Origin: Calocera cornea HHB12733
Taxonomy: Eukaryota; Basidiomycota; Dacrymycetes; Dacrymycetales; Dacrymycetaceae
Reading direction: 5' to 3'
Length of the DNA: 64,000 nucleotides
Assembly: GCA_001632435.1 (NCBI GenBank)
Contig: KV424044.1
Coordinates: 31,315 to 95,314, forward strand
The position numbers and the translations under genes were made by a program. The notes beneath the pieces were generated by a model. That model saw only the letters and a program-made list of their open reading frames with translations, was not told where the DNA came from and did not search any database. How positions within the stretch are numbered: position 1 is the first letter of the stretch; each line of letters opens with the position of its first letter. Below are positions 45,385 through 55,706 of this stretch, piece after piece.

Positions 45385-46867
45385 ATGTCCGACCTCCCTC
45401 ACCCCCATCTCCACCATGCAGTCCTCTCCATCCTCGCAGCAGAGGGCTTCTCAAAGTCATCCGCCAACGCCCTCCAGACCGCCACCGACCTCCTCCAGCG
45501 GTACATGAAGCTGCTCGCACGGTCATGTGCCCAGCAGGCCGAGAATGCAGGCAGGCCAGGAATCACCTGGTTCGACGTTGTTGGCGGGATCGAGGAGACG
45601 GGGATAGACTTGAAGGAGCTTATGGACTGGGCGAGTGTAGAAGGGCGCGTGGAGCGGCATGTCGTCAATGAAGAGGACTTACTTGACGAGTGGGATGGTA
45701 CGTCGTTTACTACTCGCGGCGTCTTTTTGTCCTCATACTTTTACAGCACACCTGCAAGAAGGCCTCTACCACGACCCAACAGACAACATACCGCTCGTCT
45801 ACGCTGCCCCACCCACGCCCGAGACCGAATCGCCCACCCCGTCTGCCTCGGGCTCCAGTTCCCTTACGCCCTCTCCCAAGCCCGAGGCCATGCCCCTCTC
45901 CCCCGTCTCCCTCTCCCCTCCATCATCCCCACCGCCCCGCAGAGCAAGATGGGAGCCCCCCTCCTACATCCCGGACTTCCTCCCCCCTCTCCCCGGTGCA
46001 CCCGTACAAGAGCCCGACCCCGAGCCGGAGCAGAACGGCCTCCTGCCGGAAGCGGACGACTTCGATGACTTGTTCGCCCTCCCGCACGAGCTGGAGGAGA
46101 AGAAGCCCCCCGTCGCCCCTCCCGCTGTGGCGACCCCGCAGCCCATCGCCTCCTTCGCTGTGCCCACACCGTACAACGCTTCCTCGCATTCTGACCTACC
46201 GCGCGCGCACTTGCCACCATCGCCAAGCCACACTCCGCCCCCAGAGCCGGGGGGCACCAACCCCCTGTTCATCAGTGCGATGCAGATCCTGCGGACGGAT
46301 GGGGGCGGGGCCGGGAGCCTCCCGCTCTCCGCACCCGCGGCGCACCACCTTGCCGGGCGGATCGCGGTCATAACAGCCATGCGGTACGATGCCCCGGACA
46401 CATTGTTCGCCGGCACCGACGCGCCTTTCGCCCGGCACGCAGCGCCCACCCCCACCCACGTGATCCCGCACAACCCCGTGCCCGTCCTCCCCGTCCCTGC
46501 GCCCGCCACCAAGTCCCTCGCGACATCCCGCGGCCCCGCAAGCCCCGAACCGCCATACCTCGCGCCGATCTTCCCCACGCTCGCGCAGGCTGTTCTCCCC
46601 CTGCCGATATACAACCGCGTTGAGCGCGTGCCGCCCCCGCCGCTGCTGCAGAACAACGAGCAGTTCTTGTATGGCGTGCCGAGGCCCGCGCCGTGGAACT
46701 GGCAGGCGTCGCATGCGCAGGCAGGGCAGGAGCCGAAGGTCGAGGATGCGACGCTGAAGGCAACGTGGGAGGTGCACCCGCGCGACTATAGGGAGAACTA
46801 CGTGGCCAAGAAGGGGAGGGCTGGGATGACTTTGCATGGGATGAAGAGGGAGTGGAGCTTTGCTTAG
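45385..46867 (+). CDS. TFIID subunit with Bromo_TP histone fold (TAF3/TAF8-like)
   Basis: Predicted TBP-associated factor of TFIID or a SAGA relative. The ATG at 45385 gives MSDLPHPHLHHAVLSILAAE, then GFSKSSANALQTATDLLQRY and MKLLARSCAQQAENAGRPGI: a bromodomain-associated histone fold that would pair with TAF10. The fold continues TWFDVVGGIEETGIDLKELM. One 49-nt intron (45698-45746) splits EEDLLDEWD from AHLQEGLYHDP. The rest is Pro-rich. The motif PPSYIPDFLPPLPG near residue 190 resembles the Pro-rich motif after the histone fold in fungal TAF8/TAF3 proteins. The C-terminal 300 residues look disordered apart from a conserved-looking end (WEVHPRDYRENYVAKKGRAG). TAF3 and TAF8 cannot be told apart by eye. 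Confidence 0.75.
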
Positions 46868-47563
46868 GCACTTCTGGGACTATATGGGCACTGGCTGTAT
46901 GTATTACTAGTTTGTTACCACTACACAATTTGACTGTCCACATCCAACCTTCCTGCAAGACAACAAGACAAAGGTTGGACGCGTGCCATCTTTGGAGGTG
47001 CAGAAGGCCGCCCTGCTTGTGTATGAGCTGGTCAAGCTGATGGGAAGCAGTATGCCAGATTGGGTTCCTACAGATGGGATGCGCTATCACAGCCGCTTTT
47101 CTTCTTCTGCGCACTGGCTCTCTTCAATGTTGGAATTAGACTTTACAGCTTGATTATACTGGGACCATCTGTGTCAGTGCGGGCTGTGACCCCCCAGTAT
47201 GCTGTCTAGGAGATCACTGTTATTGTTTTCCTGCAGGATGAGATCATCTGATCTGCCTACAAGCGCAGACCGAAGAGTATCTAGCAGACATCAGAATAGA
47301 GATGAACATTGTTTATTGCATGCGAGAGGTATAGAGTGCTAATGACGATGCAAATGCAGTGCGATGATGCGGGTTCGGGTCCGTGCAGAGAGTGCTAAAA
47401 GGTGAGAGGGGGAAATCCTATAAAATCCTATGATCCAGGGATGGCGGACGCTGTCCGCAAGGAAGAGGCACGGCCTCGGTAGCACCGTCGTAAGTCCAAA
47501 ATTGAAAAAGAGGGAAGGTGCCTTCGAGGCACGCGCGAAGGAGGCGTCAGGCCGTGCTGACGC
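46868..47563. other. Convergent intergenic region
   Basis: This lies between the stop codons of the TAF-like gene (plus) and the GH16 gene (minus). It is less GC-rich than the neighbours. No gene, RNA or repeat is supported. Confidence 0.35.
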
Positions 47564-48711
47564 TCAGCTCTCCGTAAAGACGGAGAAGTAGTTGATCTGC
47601 CAGTAGGCATCTGTGCGCATATATTAGCATCCTTTCCAGGCGCATACACGCAAGGTGAAAAGGCTTACCGTTAAAGTTGCTCGGGTCCATCACCGCGTCG
47701 GAGCACGTCGCCGGGCACCCAGCCGCAGCGTAGTTCGAGTTCGCCCAGTCCCCGCACAGCGTCGTCTCGATGATCGCCTGGTGGTCCTTCAGGTACGTGT
47801 AGGGCGAGCACCCGTCCGCGACCCACGCAGCGGTCGGGGTGCCCCAGCTGCTCGGGTCCGGGCTGCCGCTCTGGTCAGCTAGGTCGCAGGGCTGCTCGTC
47901 GTGCGTCCAGTGCCAGATGGACACCCCGCCGCCGTCCCAGTGCATGGCGAAGACCCCACCTCCGGCCGTGTTCAGACCCGCGCCGTAGGAAGTGGTGTTC
48001 TTGTCCAGGAAGCCGCAGCCGGCGTTGGCCCCGTCCGAGCTTGCGCAGGTCGTGCCGAGCTGCTGGGCCAGGTAGTCTGTGCTGGGCGTGTTGGGCTCGC
48101 ACCCCGGGCCCGTGTGCAGCGTCATCTGGTTGACGGTGTTCAAGTTCACGCCTTCGATGATGTCGATCTCCCCGCCGAGGGGCCAGGGCTGGCTCTGGGA
48201 CACGGTCCAGAATGCGGGCCAGGTCGCGCACCCCGTCGGCATGCGCTCGACGTCCAGCACGAACAGGGCCCCGTCGTACGTCTTCTTCGTGCCGAGGCGG
48301 ACACTGTTGCGGCCCTGACCCGAGGCGAGGGTACTGGTGTTGTCGACGCGCAGGAAGGCTTGGTCGGAGGTGCTGCTGACGAGCCCGAGCGACCATGCAT
48401 CGGATTCGTTCACGAAGACGACGTCGCCGTGCGTTGGGTCGGAGTCGGTGAAGTAGTCAAAGCACTGCGTAAGCGTCAGCATGCATGCCGGCCACAACCG
48501 AGAGCAGTCAGCGCACGTCAAAGAAGGTCGAGCCCTGGCAGTTATCCTCGAGCTGGAAGGTCGAGTCCCTGCCCATCCCATGCCAGACGGGCGAGCGGAG
48601 CGCAGGCCGCTCCGACTTCATGCGCTGTGCGAGGGACGCATGGCGTTTGCTGCTGAGCGCTGTGGCTCCCGAGGCGGAGAGGGCGAGTGCAGAGAGGGCG
48701 AGGGAGAGCAT
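47564..48711 (-). CDS. Secreted GH16 family endo-beta-1,3-glucanase-like enzyme
   Basis: Predicted extracellular beta-glucan hydrolase or transglycosylase acting on fungal cell-wall glucan. The protein starts MLSLALSALALSASGATALS, a signal peptide followed by SSKRHASLAQR, a possible Kex2-type site. After an intron come CFDYFTDSDPTHGDVVFVNE, VRLGTKKTYDGALFVLDVE and WPAFWTVSQSQPWPLGGEID. The catalytic motif is GGEIDIIEGVN (ExDxxE: nucleophile and acid/base Glu), followed by NQMTLHTGPGC and MHWDGGGVSIWHW. Many Cys residues in the second half suggest disulphides. A last intron (about 47668-47616) joins DPSNFN to DAYWQINYFSVFTES and TGA 47564-47566. The length of about 330 residues and the motif resemble the basidiomycete Lam16A-type laminarinases. 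A TATA-like box lies 154 nt upstream. Confidence 0.85.
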
Positions 48712-48864
48712 TTCAGTTTTCTTGCTGGGGTTTTCGAGAGAAATGCAATGAGTGCCGGTGTGAAGGAGTGGGGGGAAAGGAAGGTGGAGAAGTGCCTTGC
48801 ACGAGTACTAGCGGGCAAGGGGCGATCAGAGAGGGAAGGGATCCGGGGAGTGGGAGGAGGGGCG

Positions 48865-48871
48865 ATTTATA
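48865..48871 (-). promoter_or_regulatory. TATA box of GH16 gene
   Basis: TATAAAT on the minus strand, 154 nt before the GH16 ATG. Confidence 0.5.
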
Positions 48872-49222
48872 CCCTTGGGATGGTGGTCTTGGAAGAGGAG
48901 AGAGAGGCGAGGCGAGGCAGGAGAGGAGCGGGCGAAGAAGGGGCAGAGGAGGCGCGCCAAGAAGCCATTCATCGGCACGGCATAGCAACGCACCACGCCG
49001 CTCGCGGGCCCAGCACAGGCGGCGGTCACAATGTCAAAATCAGGAGCACGTGCTCCAGTTCACGCGCTGGCTGGCCGCATGCATCCAAGTTGGATGTATA
49101 AGAGGGGCTTGCGAGCTCTGATACGTGCCCCAGCTGGTGAAGCAGGTTCCTAAACGGGTAAGAGCGAACAATACAGTAACTGCTGCCCGCGGTGCACACG
49201 GGGAAGAGGGTGAAACGGAGAC

Positions 49223-49246
49223 GGGTCCGGGTCCGGGTCCGGGTCC
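49223..49246 (+). repeat. (GGGTCC)4 short tandem repeat
   Basis: Four perfect 6-base units in a non-coding stretch. Confidence 0.9.
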
Positions 49247-51303
49247 GGTCGTTCGGATGAGCTGGCCGCCGTTGGGATCCTGGCTGGCCGATCCCTGACT
49301 GGAATGTGAAGCCGATCAGGGACCGGCGCGCTGGCCGGCGTGGTAAAGGGCGACTGGTACGGCTGGCGTTGGTCATGCCCCCAGACTCTGAGGAAAGGAG
49401 GGCGTGAGGATCTCCGAGGGGAGGATTATCCCACTCAACGCCGACAGATCACACTGGTACTGTAACAATAACCCCCCCGCCGCATCTGGGTAACCGCCAC
49501 GCCTCGGCGAGCACTACCGCACTACCTACAACTAGTAGAATGCCTCGGAATCCTGCCTGCCGCAAGGTCCGGTGCCGGCGGGCTGCTCGGCCCCGGCACG
49601 CGTGGATATCAGACCGTCATCTGCAGGCGATCGGCCGCTTCCCTAGGTTTCTGTGAGATGCTCGGCCCGCTGCGGATGTGGAGGTTTGGCGAGCCGAGCC
49701 GAGCTGCAGAGACGGTACCGCGGACTGCTGTGCTTTGCCTTTGACTCTCTAACCCATATTCCGCCGATCCCAAGCCTCCCACTCCGGACGTTCGCTCGGT
49801 GAATGATGCCTCGCGCTCTAATGATGCACCGAGCTGCTACAGTCCCGTCCAGTACGGCGCCGCTGAGCGTGCTATTCCTGCTGCGCCGCGGAGTGGCTCT
49901 ACGACTGGCCGAGCCCAGGCGACGCACTGACGCTCTGATGTCCATGGTTGAACTAAAAGAGGGAGCTGTCGGCTTCAAGATGGCAGACGAGCGGGTTGAG
50001 AAGAAGTAAATTGGGTCAGACCTCTTTCGCAATCTCGACGAACTCGAGCCTCGATCTCAAGCTCGACCGCAAAAGCGCTCCGAAGTCCAAACAGCCCGCG
50101 ACCGCAATCTGGACCTGCGGTCGAGGCGATTTCAAGCCAAACAAACCACGCGCTCTGACTGCTAAAACGGAGCGTCATTTGGCCCCTCTCGAGAAGGTCA
50201 CATCTCTCGAGGCAGTCCAATGAGCCGTAGCGCAAGCGCACGACTGCGGAAGGAATCCAGTTGTCTATCGTTATTGCAGTTGGTCACCTCTTCGTCACGG
50301 GCCTTGGGCCCCACCTGCAGCTTAGTACATATTGCGCGTATCGCGCTCCACGACCTCCCGACGAGCGCGAAGCCTCAGTCGTTTCTCCTCTCATGTCCCG
50401 TGCAGAGCATGTCGTGCGCAGTGCACTGCGGGCAGGCAGAACCCCTCTCGACCCGGAAAGACAGAATATTGGCCTTTTCAGAAAGAAGGAATATGACCTT
50501 CTTACTCTCGAGCGCTTCGCGGAGAAAACCGAGTGCGATGACCGACTAGGCTCCGTCGATCTCCAACGATTGGACCAAACAATGTGTCCTCGTATCCGCT
50601 CTCGCCGTGCGTTCTGTCGGTCAATGCAGCGCCGACGTGTGTCTCGTATCACAGCTCCAGGAGTCACATATCGAGTAGTACACAGCCGGACTCTACGTAC
50701 GCCGAGCTGAACGCGAAAACCAGCCCACATACTCTGGTGCATCAGGACCAACGAGCGGAAATTGACTTCGCACGATTAATCAGGTGATGTGATGCCGAGG
50801 TACATCAATGAACCGGCATGCAAGAGTTGCACGAGCGAAGAGTACAGACACTATTATTACTTCTGTTTGTCGGCTCATCCTGAATGAACACTATACCAGT
50901 TCCGGCCCAGTAGTCACACCACAAGCGCTCATATCCAGTTTACCCCCTCCGCACATGCCCAATGGCAGTCCAAGCCCACCGATGCAAGAACCATCAGCCG
51001 CGCATCCTGCCCGGCCCTGCTCAGCGGACTCCGGATAAGAACTGCCTCGCGCCGAGCAACAGCAGCTGACGTCCCGTCGCGAACTTGCATTCCCATGCTC
51101 CCCGCGACCTTCCGAACCACGCCTTCCCACCCCATCCGGCGCATCCTCAGGCATTCCGCGGCCCTCCCCACCCCCCCTGCACCGTCTCTGCTGCCCGCCC
51201 AGACTGGGCCCGTGGTAGGGAGGTGTATTTCCAGTTCTCCTCGCCCGCGACGTCTGAGCCCCGCGGCGGGAGAACGGTTCTCCCGCCCGCACGCGCGCGC
51301 ACA

Positions 51304-51309
51304 TATAAT
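51304..51309 (+). promoter_or_regulatory. TATA-like box of dioxygenase gene
   Basis: ACATATAATG contains TATAAT about 160 nt before the ATG at 51464, flanked by very GC-rich DNA. Confidence 0.4.
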
Positions 51310-51463
51310 GCGCGCCGGGGGTCATGAGACGGCCCCCATCCCGCCTGGCTTCAGCTTCACCAATCGCGTACTGGGCATAACTCGCACCCTCTCGACTTCC
51401 ACTTCATCATTGCGCCTGCTTGACCTTGCACCTGCTGGGAGTACTAAGGATCGCCAAAGAGAG

Positions 51464-52935
51464 ATGTCCGAAAGCCAGAGGAAGGCCCCGAGCAAGGCCG
51501 TTCAGCTCGCTCTTGACGCGGGCGCGCCGACCATCGACCCTAGCACGGTGCGCCCCTCATCTCTTCCCACCACGTACCCCTGCAGCGGCTGACGGATTGG
51601 GGGGCAGTTGCCGGACGTGACAGACATATCGCCCGAGACGGTGACGGAGAGCGTGATCGCGATCAACTCGCAGTGCAAGGACGAGTGCGTCTTCCTCTAC
51701 TCTGTTCGGGCACTGGACCGGGCTGACAGAGACCAGCCGGGAAAGGTTCCTCATCGAGCACCTCGTGCGGCACTTGCATGACTGTGCGTCCCGTCCTCCC
51801 CCCTCCTCTCCAAATGCATCCTAACGTTCCCATAGATGCACGCGAGACAAAGTGAGCCCTCCTTTCCCGCGTGTACCCCGGAAGGACTCGCCTGACCGGC
51901 CCGCGCGAAGCCTCACAACAGAAGAATGGATGTGCGTGCCCGTTCCTGCCACGTCCGCTCCCTCCGCCTGACCTTCTGCATGCAGGACGGCGATCCAATT
52001 CCTGACCGCGACGGGGCAGAAGTGCTCGCCCATGTGCGTCCCTTCTTCTCTGGGCCAGGCCGCTGTAGCCAGAAGAAGCAGGGCGGGTGCTGACCATGTA
52101 TTTTTGGCACTCTTAGTCGGCAAGAGTTCATCCTCCTCTCGGATGTACTCGGGCTGTCCGCACTCGTCGACTCGATCAACCATGCGCGCCCGCCGGCCGC
52201 GACTGAGAACACGGTACTGGGCCCGTTCTTTACGACGGACGCAGCTGACGGTACGCCCCCTTCTCCCAGCCCATTGCTCAGGGCATTGACGCAGAGATGG
52301 TACAGTCGACCACCACGGCTCCATCGCCTCCGAGGGGAAGGGCGAGCCGCTCTTCGTCTCGATCCGCGTGCTGGACACCCATGGCAAGCCCATCGCTGGG
52401 GCAAAGGTCGAGACGTGGGAGACAGACGCGGAGGGGTTCTACGATGTGCAGTATGAGGGGAGGGAGTTTCCGGACTGTAGGGGCAGGCTGACCTCGAGGG
52501 ACGACGGGGCGTGCGAGTTCTGGGCTGTGGTGCCCGTCGCGTACCCCATCCCGAGCGATGTGGGTTAATGGGCCGGTTGGTTGGGAGAAGATGCTGACAG
52601 TGTTATAGGGCCCCGTCGGCAGCCTCCTCAGGAGCCTGCACAGGCACGTTTTCCGCCCTGCTCACCTGCACATCATGGTGGAAGCCGATGGGTACGAGAC
52701 GCTGACGACCGCGCTCTACCCGGAGGGCGACGAGTACCTCAAGTCGGACGCCGTGTTCGGTGTGAAGAAGAGCCTGATCTGCAAGATCGACACCGTGTCT
52801 GACAAGGCCGCGGGCGAGCGTGTGCGGGCCAAGAGTCTGCCGTTCAAGCAGCTCAAGTGGGACTTTGTGCTCGCGAGCAAGGAGGAGGCGGACAAGGTCA
52901 GGGAGGCGAAGATGGAGAAGATGAGGGTCAAGTAG
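51464..52935 (+). CDS. Intradiol ring-cleavage dioxygenase (hydroxyquinol 1,2-dioxygenase type)
   Basis: Fe(III) enzyme that opens hydroxyquinol or catechol rings, feeding lignin-derived aromatics into the beta-ketoadipate route. The protein begins MSESQRKAPSKAVQLALDAG. Introns are dense in the first half. The spliced N-terminal domain reads TLPDVTDISPETVTES, RERFLIEHLVRHLHD, YARETNLTTEEWMTAIQFL, TATGQKCSPIRQEFILLSDV and NTVLGPFFTTDAAD. The catalytic barrel has GKPIAGAKVETWETDAEGFY (first Tyr ligand), VPVAYPIPSD joined across an intron to GPVGSLL (second Tyr), RPAHLHIMVEADGY (two His ligands), TALYPEGDEYLKSDAVFGVK and an end KMEKMRVK with TAG 52933-52935. One junction near 51685-51730 is unresolved: the family helix TSRERFLIEHL needs a non-ideal donor. 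Length about 310-330 residues, normal for the family. Confidence 0.85.
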
Positions 52936-53268
52936 TAGTAGTTGATCTGCCCATGTTGAGGTGCTCGAATAACGAGAATGCGAAGAGACACTTGTGTAAA
53001 CTATTCAACAATGTTCAGCGTGCTTCGGTTTGCTATGCATGTGATTTGGTTGCTGGAGGCGTGGTATTGCCCGCACTGGGTGACAGCGCAGTCGAGGCCC
53101 GCCCCGGTGTTGTGGAAATGCGTAGAACATCAAACGCGAAGTCCCTTTGGTAACGTCATACGGCTCTAGAGGAGCCATGCCGTCGACACGAGCAAATGAC
53201 CCGCCTTCTCCTTAGTTGCCTTGACAATCGCCAAGCCTCATCTCGCCCGTGTCTATAATTACAGTATC
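52936..53268. other. Tandem intergenic region
   Basis: About 333 nt between two plus-strand genes. No motif beyond a possible CT-rich leader before 53269. Confidence 0.3.
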
Positions 53269-53699
53269 ATGGCCAATAACGAAAACGCAACCTCAAACGC
53301 AACCGAGCAGCCGCTGGCGCTCCCTTCAACATCAGATGCGGCAGAACAGTCGCTCGAGGTCGGCGGGACGCTCTACCGGTTCGACGCTCTCGGGCCCATG
53401 ATCGTCAACAGCGATGGGGCAAGCATCTCACGCAATTGGGCGCTCTTGTGCACATGCTGACACAAGAGTAGACGCTGTCGAGGATCGCCAACTGGCAGGA
53501 GTTGACCCAGCCTGAGAGGGAGAGGACGGTGAGGGTGCTGGGGAGGCGTAACCAGTGAGTCGGTTGTCGGCTCATATTGCGGCGGAAAACACGTTAACCT
53601 TGCCGTAGGCTGCGCCTATCAAACGAGGAGCGTAAGCTGCAAGAGGCGGGAGGAGCCGAAGGAGAAGAGAAGCTCAGCCTCGCTCAAGGCATGAAATGA
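53269..53699 (+). CDS. Small conserved fungal protein, unknown function
   Basis: Spliced protein of about 110 residues: MANNENATSNATEQPLALPS, SLEVGGTLYRFDALGPMIVN, SDGTLSRIANWQELTQPERE, RTVRVLGRRNQLRLSNEERK and a short tail ending LSLAQGMK, TGA 53697-53699. The block DALGPMIVNSDGTLSRIANW with VLGRRNQLR matches a small protein family I recall from many fungi that has no assigned function. The first intron must join SDG to TLSRI. The only frame-correct border is GC..AG (53425-53477, GGG followed by GCAAGC), a non-canonical but known donor. The second intron (GTGAGT..TAG, about 53555-53609) is standard. An apparent stop at 53458-53460 is inside the first intron. Confidence 0.65.
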
Positions 53700-54271
53700 G
53701 GTACGCAAGCGGCAGAAGGACGACTGCTTCGCCGCTGTCGAACAACTCTACTCGCTTGCCATGCGCCGATGTGATATATCAACGGACCAATGCAATGAAG
53801 CGCAATATGAATTCGGCTTCTTAGCCTGATCGCCAAGGCCGTGGATCTGGGAAACGGCCCCCACCCAACTCTATTTCCCCGCATTATGAAGCACCTAGAT
53901 CTGGCCCTCGATGATCTCATGCTCGGAGGGTATACAATAAGATTAACGGTATGCCAATTACTCCTACAGCTCTACAGTCCGCCGCCAAGCGTGCGTCCCT
54001 GCATCGACCATACTATGCAGTAGTACAGGAACAGGAACACGACAGCGAACGACAGAAGACGAGACACAACACGGTTGAGGGGCGAGGGGTCAGGTGGATT
54101 AGTGGATTGGCATAGTCGAGAACCGAAATAGTACAGTAAACCTTTCCGGAAGACGAACAAAGAGGACGAGAAGAATACAGTGCGACGCAAGCGTCCGTGT
54201 ACACGCAAGTTGGAACAAGGGGATCAGGAACGAGGCAGGGTTGCGGGGTCTGATGAGATCGGAGGCAGAGA
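53700..54271. other. Convergent intergenic region
   Basis: This lies between the stop codons of the small conserved gene and NHP6. Less GC-rich, no supported gene; probably 3' UTRs of both. Confidence 0.35.
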
Positions 54272-54863
54272 TCAGGAGCTCTTCTTGACCTAGGAACGTG
54301 GTGTCAGCGCTGATGATACGGTACGCGCTGGTGCGGCTCTGGATAGGGCGAATGGGACGAGAGGCCCGCAGTCCATGATCCAGAGCCGGACAGTAGCTTA
54401 TCAAACATGAAAGGCTCACCTCATAGGCCGCCTTCTCCTTCGCAGCGCGCTCCTTGTCTTCGTCCGACTTCCTCTGGTACTCCTGAAAGGAAGTGAGTAA
54501 TTAACCGTTGTTCTGGAATGAACGGGGGTGGAACGCACCTTCTTCTCGTTATCGGGCAGCTCCTTCCACTTGGCACCAAGTAGCCGTCCAATGTCACCTG
54601 GATGGTGGGTCAGCGGTGCAGACGGGGAGGGAATGACGACTACGGACCAAAGGAGGCATCCGGGTTCTCAGCCTTGACGCGGTCCCTCCATTCATTGCTG
54701 AAAATGAGGTAAGCGGACAGACCACGCTTGGGGGCGTCCTTGTCCTTCTTGGTGCCACGCTTGCGCTAAATAGGTGGGTGGATGGTAAGCCACCGGACGA
54801 CGGGGAGGACGGGAGGGGGAGGAGAGGGCGTACACCGGTAGTTGTTTCCTTGACCTTAGGCAT
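54272..54863 (-). CDS. NHP6: HMG-box chromatin protein Nhp6
   Basis: Small DNA-bending high-mobility-group protein that aids FACT and transcription complexes. Spliced from five exons to 95 residues: [89 protein letters not shown] and the tail EVKKSS. The basic leader, APKRxLSAYxxF, NPxASFGxxxRxLGxxWKxL and the single HMG box are typical of Nhp6A/B, and the length matches (93-99 in yeast). Introns lie at about 54833-54767, 54650-54599, 54538-54485 and 54419-54290. The stop is TGA at 54272-54274. Confidence 0.92.
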
Positions 54864-55706
54864 CTATGAGGGAGAGAGGGATGGTCAGCGACCCGAACGA
54901 TAGCAAGATGGGGTATACATTGGGTGGGCGGGGAGAGTGAATAGGGAATACGCGCCCGACGCGTCGCATCAACAACGCGCGAGGCGGGATTATGTGTGCA
55001 CTAGGCGGGTTTGGGCGGGGGAAAGGGGGAATAAGAAATAATGCGAAAATAATGCAACAATGTGCTGCGATGTCCTAATCAAGTGAAAAGTAGCTGTAAT
55101 TGCGAGGCTTACTGGGATGGTTTGATGGGAGGATTTGTTGTAAAAAGCGAGGCGGGTGGTGGGTGCGCAAATGGGGGGCGAGTTTGGCGGGGCCCGCACC
55201 CGCCTAGCTGATATACGGCGCACCCACTCCACGGCATCTGCATCCGGGCCTGTGCACTGGGCAAGCCGCAAGCCGCGCGGATCACGTGATGAGATTAGGG
55301 CAAGTACACTACCGCACTTGGCGCAGTCTGGATCGGATTAGAGCAAGTAGTAGACAGACTTATTTAAGACCTTATATTGTCATTCGCTCAAGTATCCGCT
55401 CTCTCCGCTACTCCCCTGGGCCCACACACCGGTGTGCGTGGTGTTGAGTCACGTGATCTCCGTGCCGCCCGCCCCGTACCCTGGTCTCGCCCCACGCGCC
55501 CACTCGCAGGTCACCCGGCCAATGGCCGGCCGACACTGTTCCGTCACCGCGTCAGCCCGGATTAAAGTTACAGCCCGCTGCGTCCACCGCCCGGACTTAT
55601 CCGCCCTCCGACACGATTTGACGCTGCTCTGCCCAGCCTAGACTGTGGCCCTTCATAAGCCAAGCTGGCTGACAGGCTGGGAGGAAAATATGGGCCACAG
55701 CAGCAG
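54864..55706. other. Divergent region between NHP6 and METTL16-type gene
   Basis: This contains the NHP6 promoter and, presumably, the lost or unrecognised 5' end of the METTL16-type gene. I looked for an exon beginning like the family start (M-H-x-R-N) and did not find one. There is an in-frame TAA at 55656-55658 ahead of the first recognisable codons. Confidence 0.4.

Larger units (their letters stand above)
48712..51463. other. 2.7-kb gene-poor region
   Basis: Several open frames exist but none shows motifs, splice-consistent partners or coding-like composition. A four-copy GGGTCC repeat lies at 49223-49246. The left end carries the GH16 promoter and the right end the dioxygenase promoter. 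I saw no transposon ends or tRNA. Confidence 0.4.

Noticed and set aside
47340..47400. Possible tRNA T-arm (GGGTTCGGGTCC)
   Set aside because: No matching D-arm, anticodon arm or acceptor stem could be found around it.
49223..49246. GGGTCC tandem array considered as a CRISPR-like or telomeric array
   Set aside because: Only four 6-base units without spacers; a simple microsatellite.
49643..50787. Several 70-150-codon frames on both strands
   Set aside because: No motifs, inconsistent with any splicing pattern, and composition like random GC-rich DNA.
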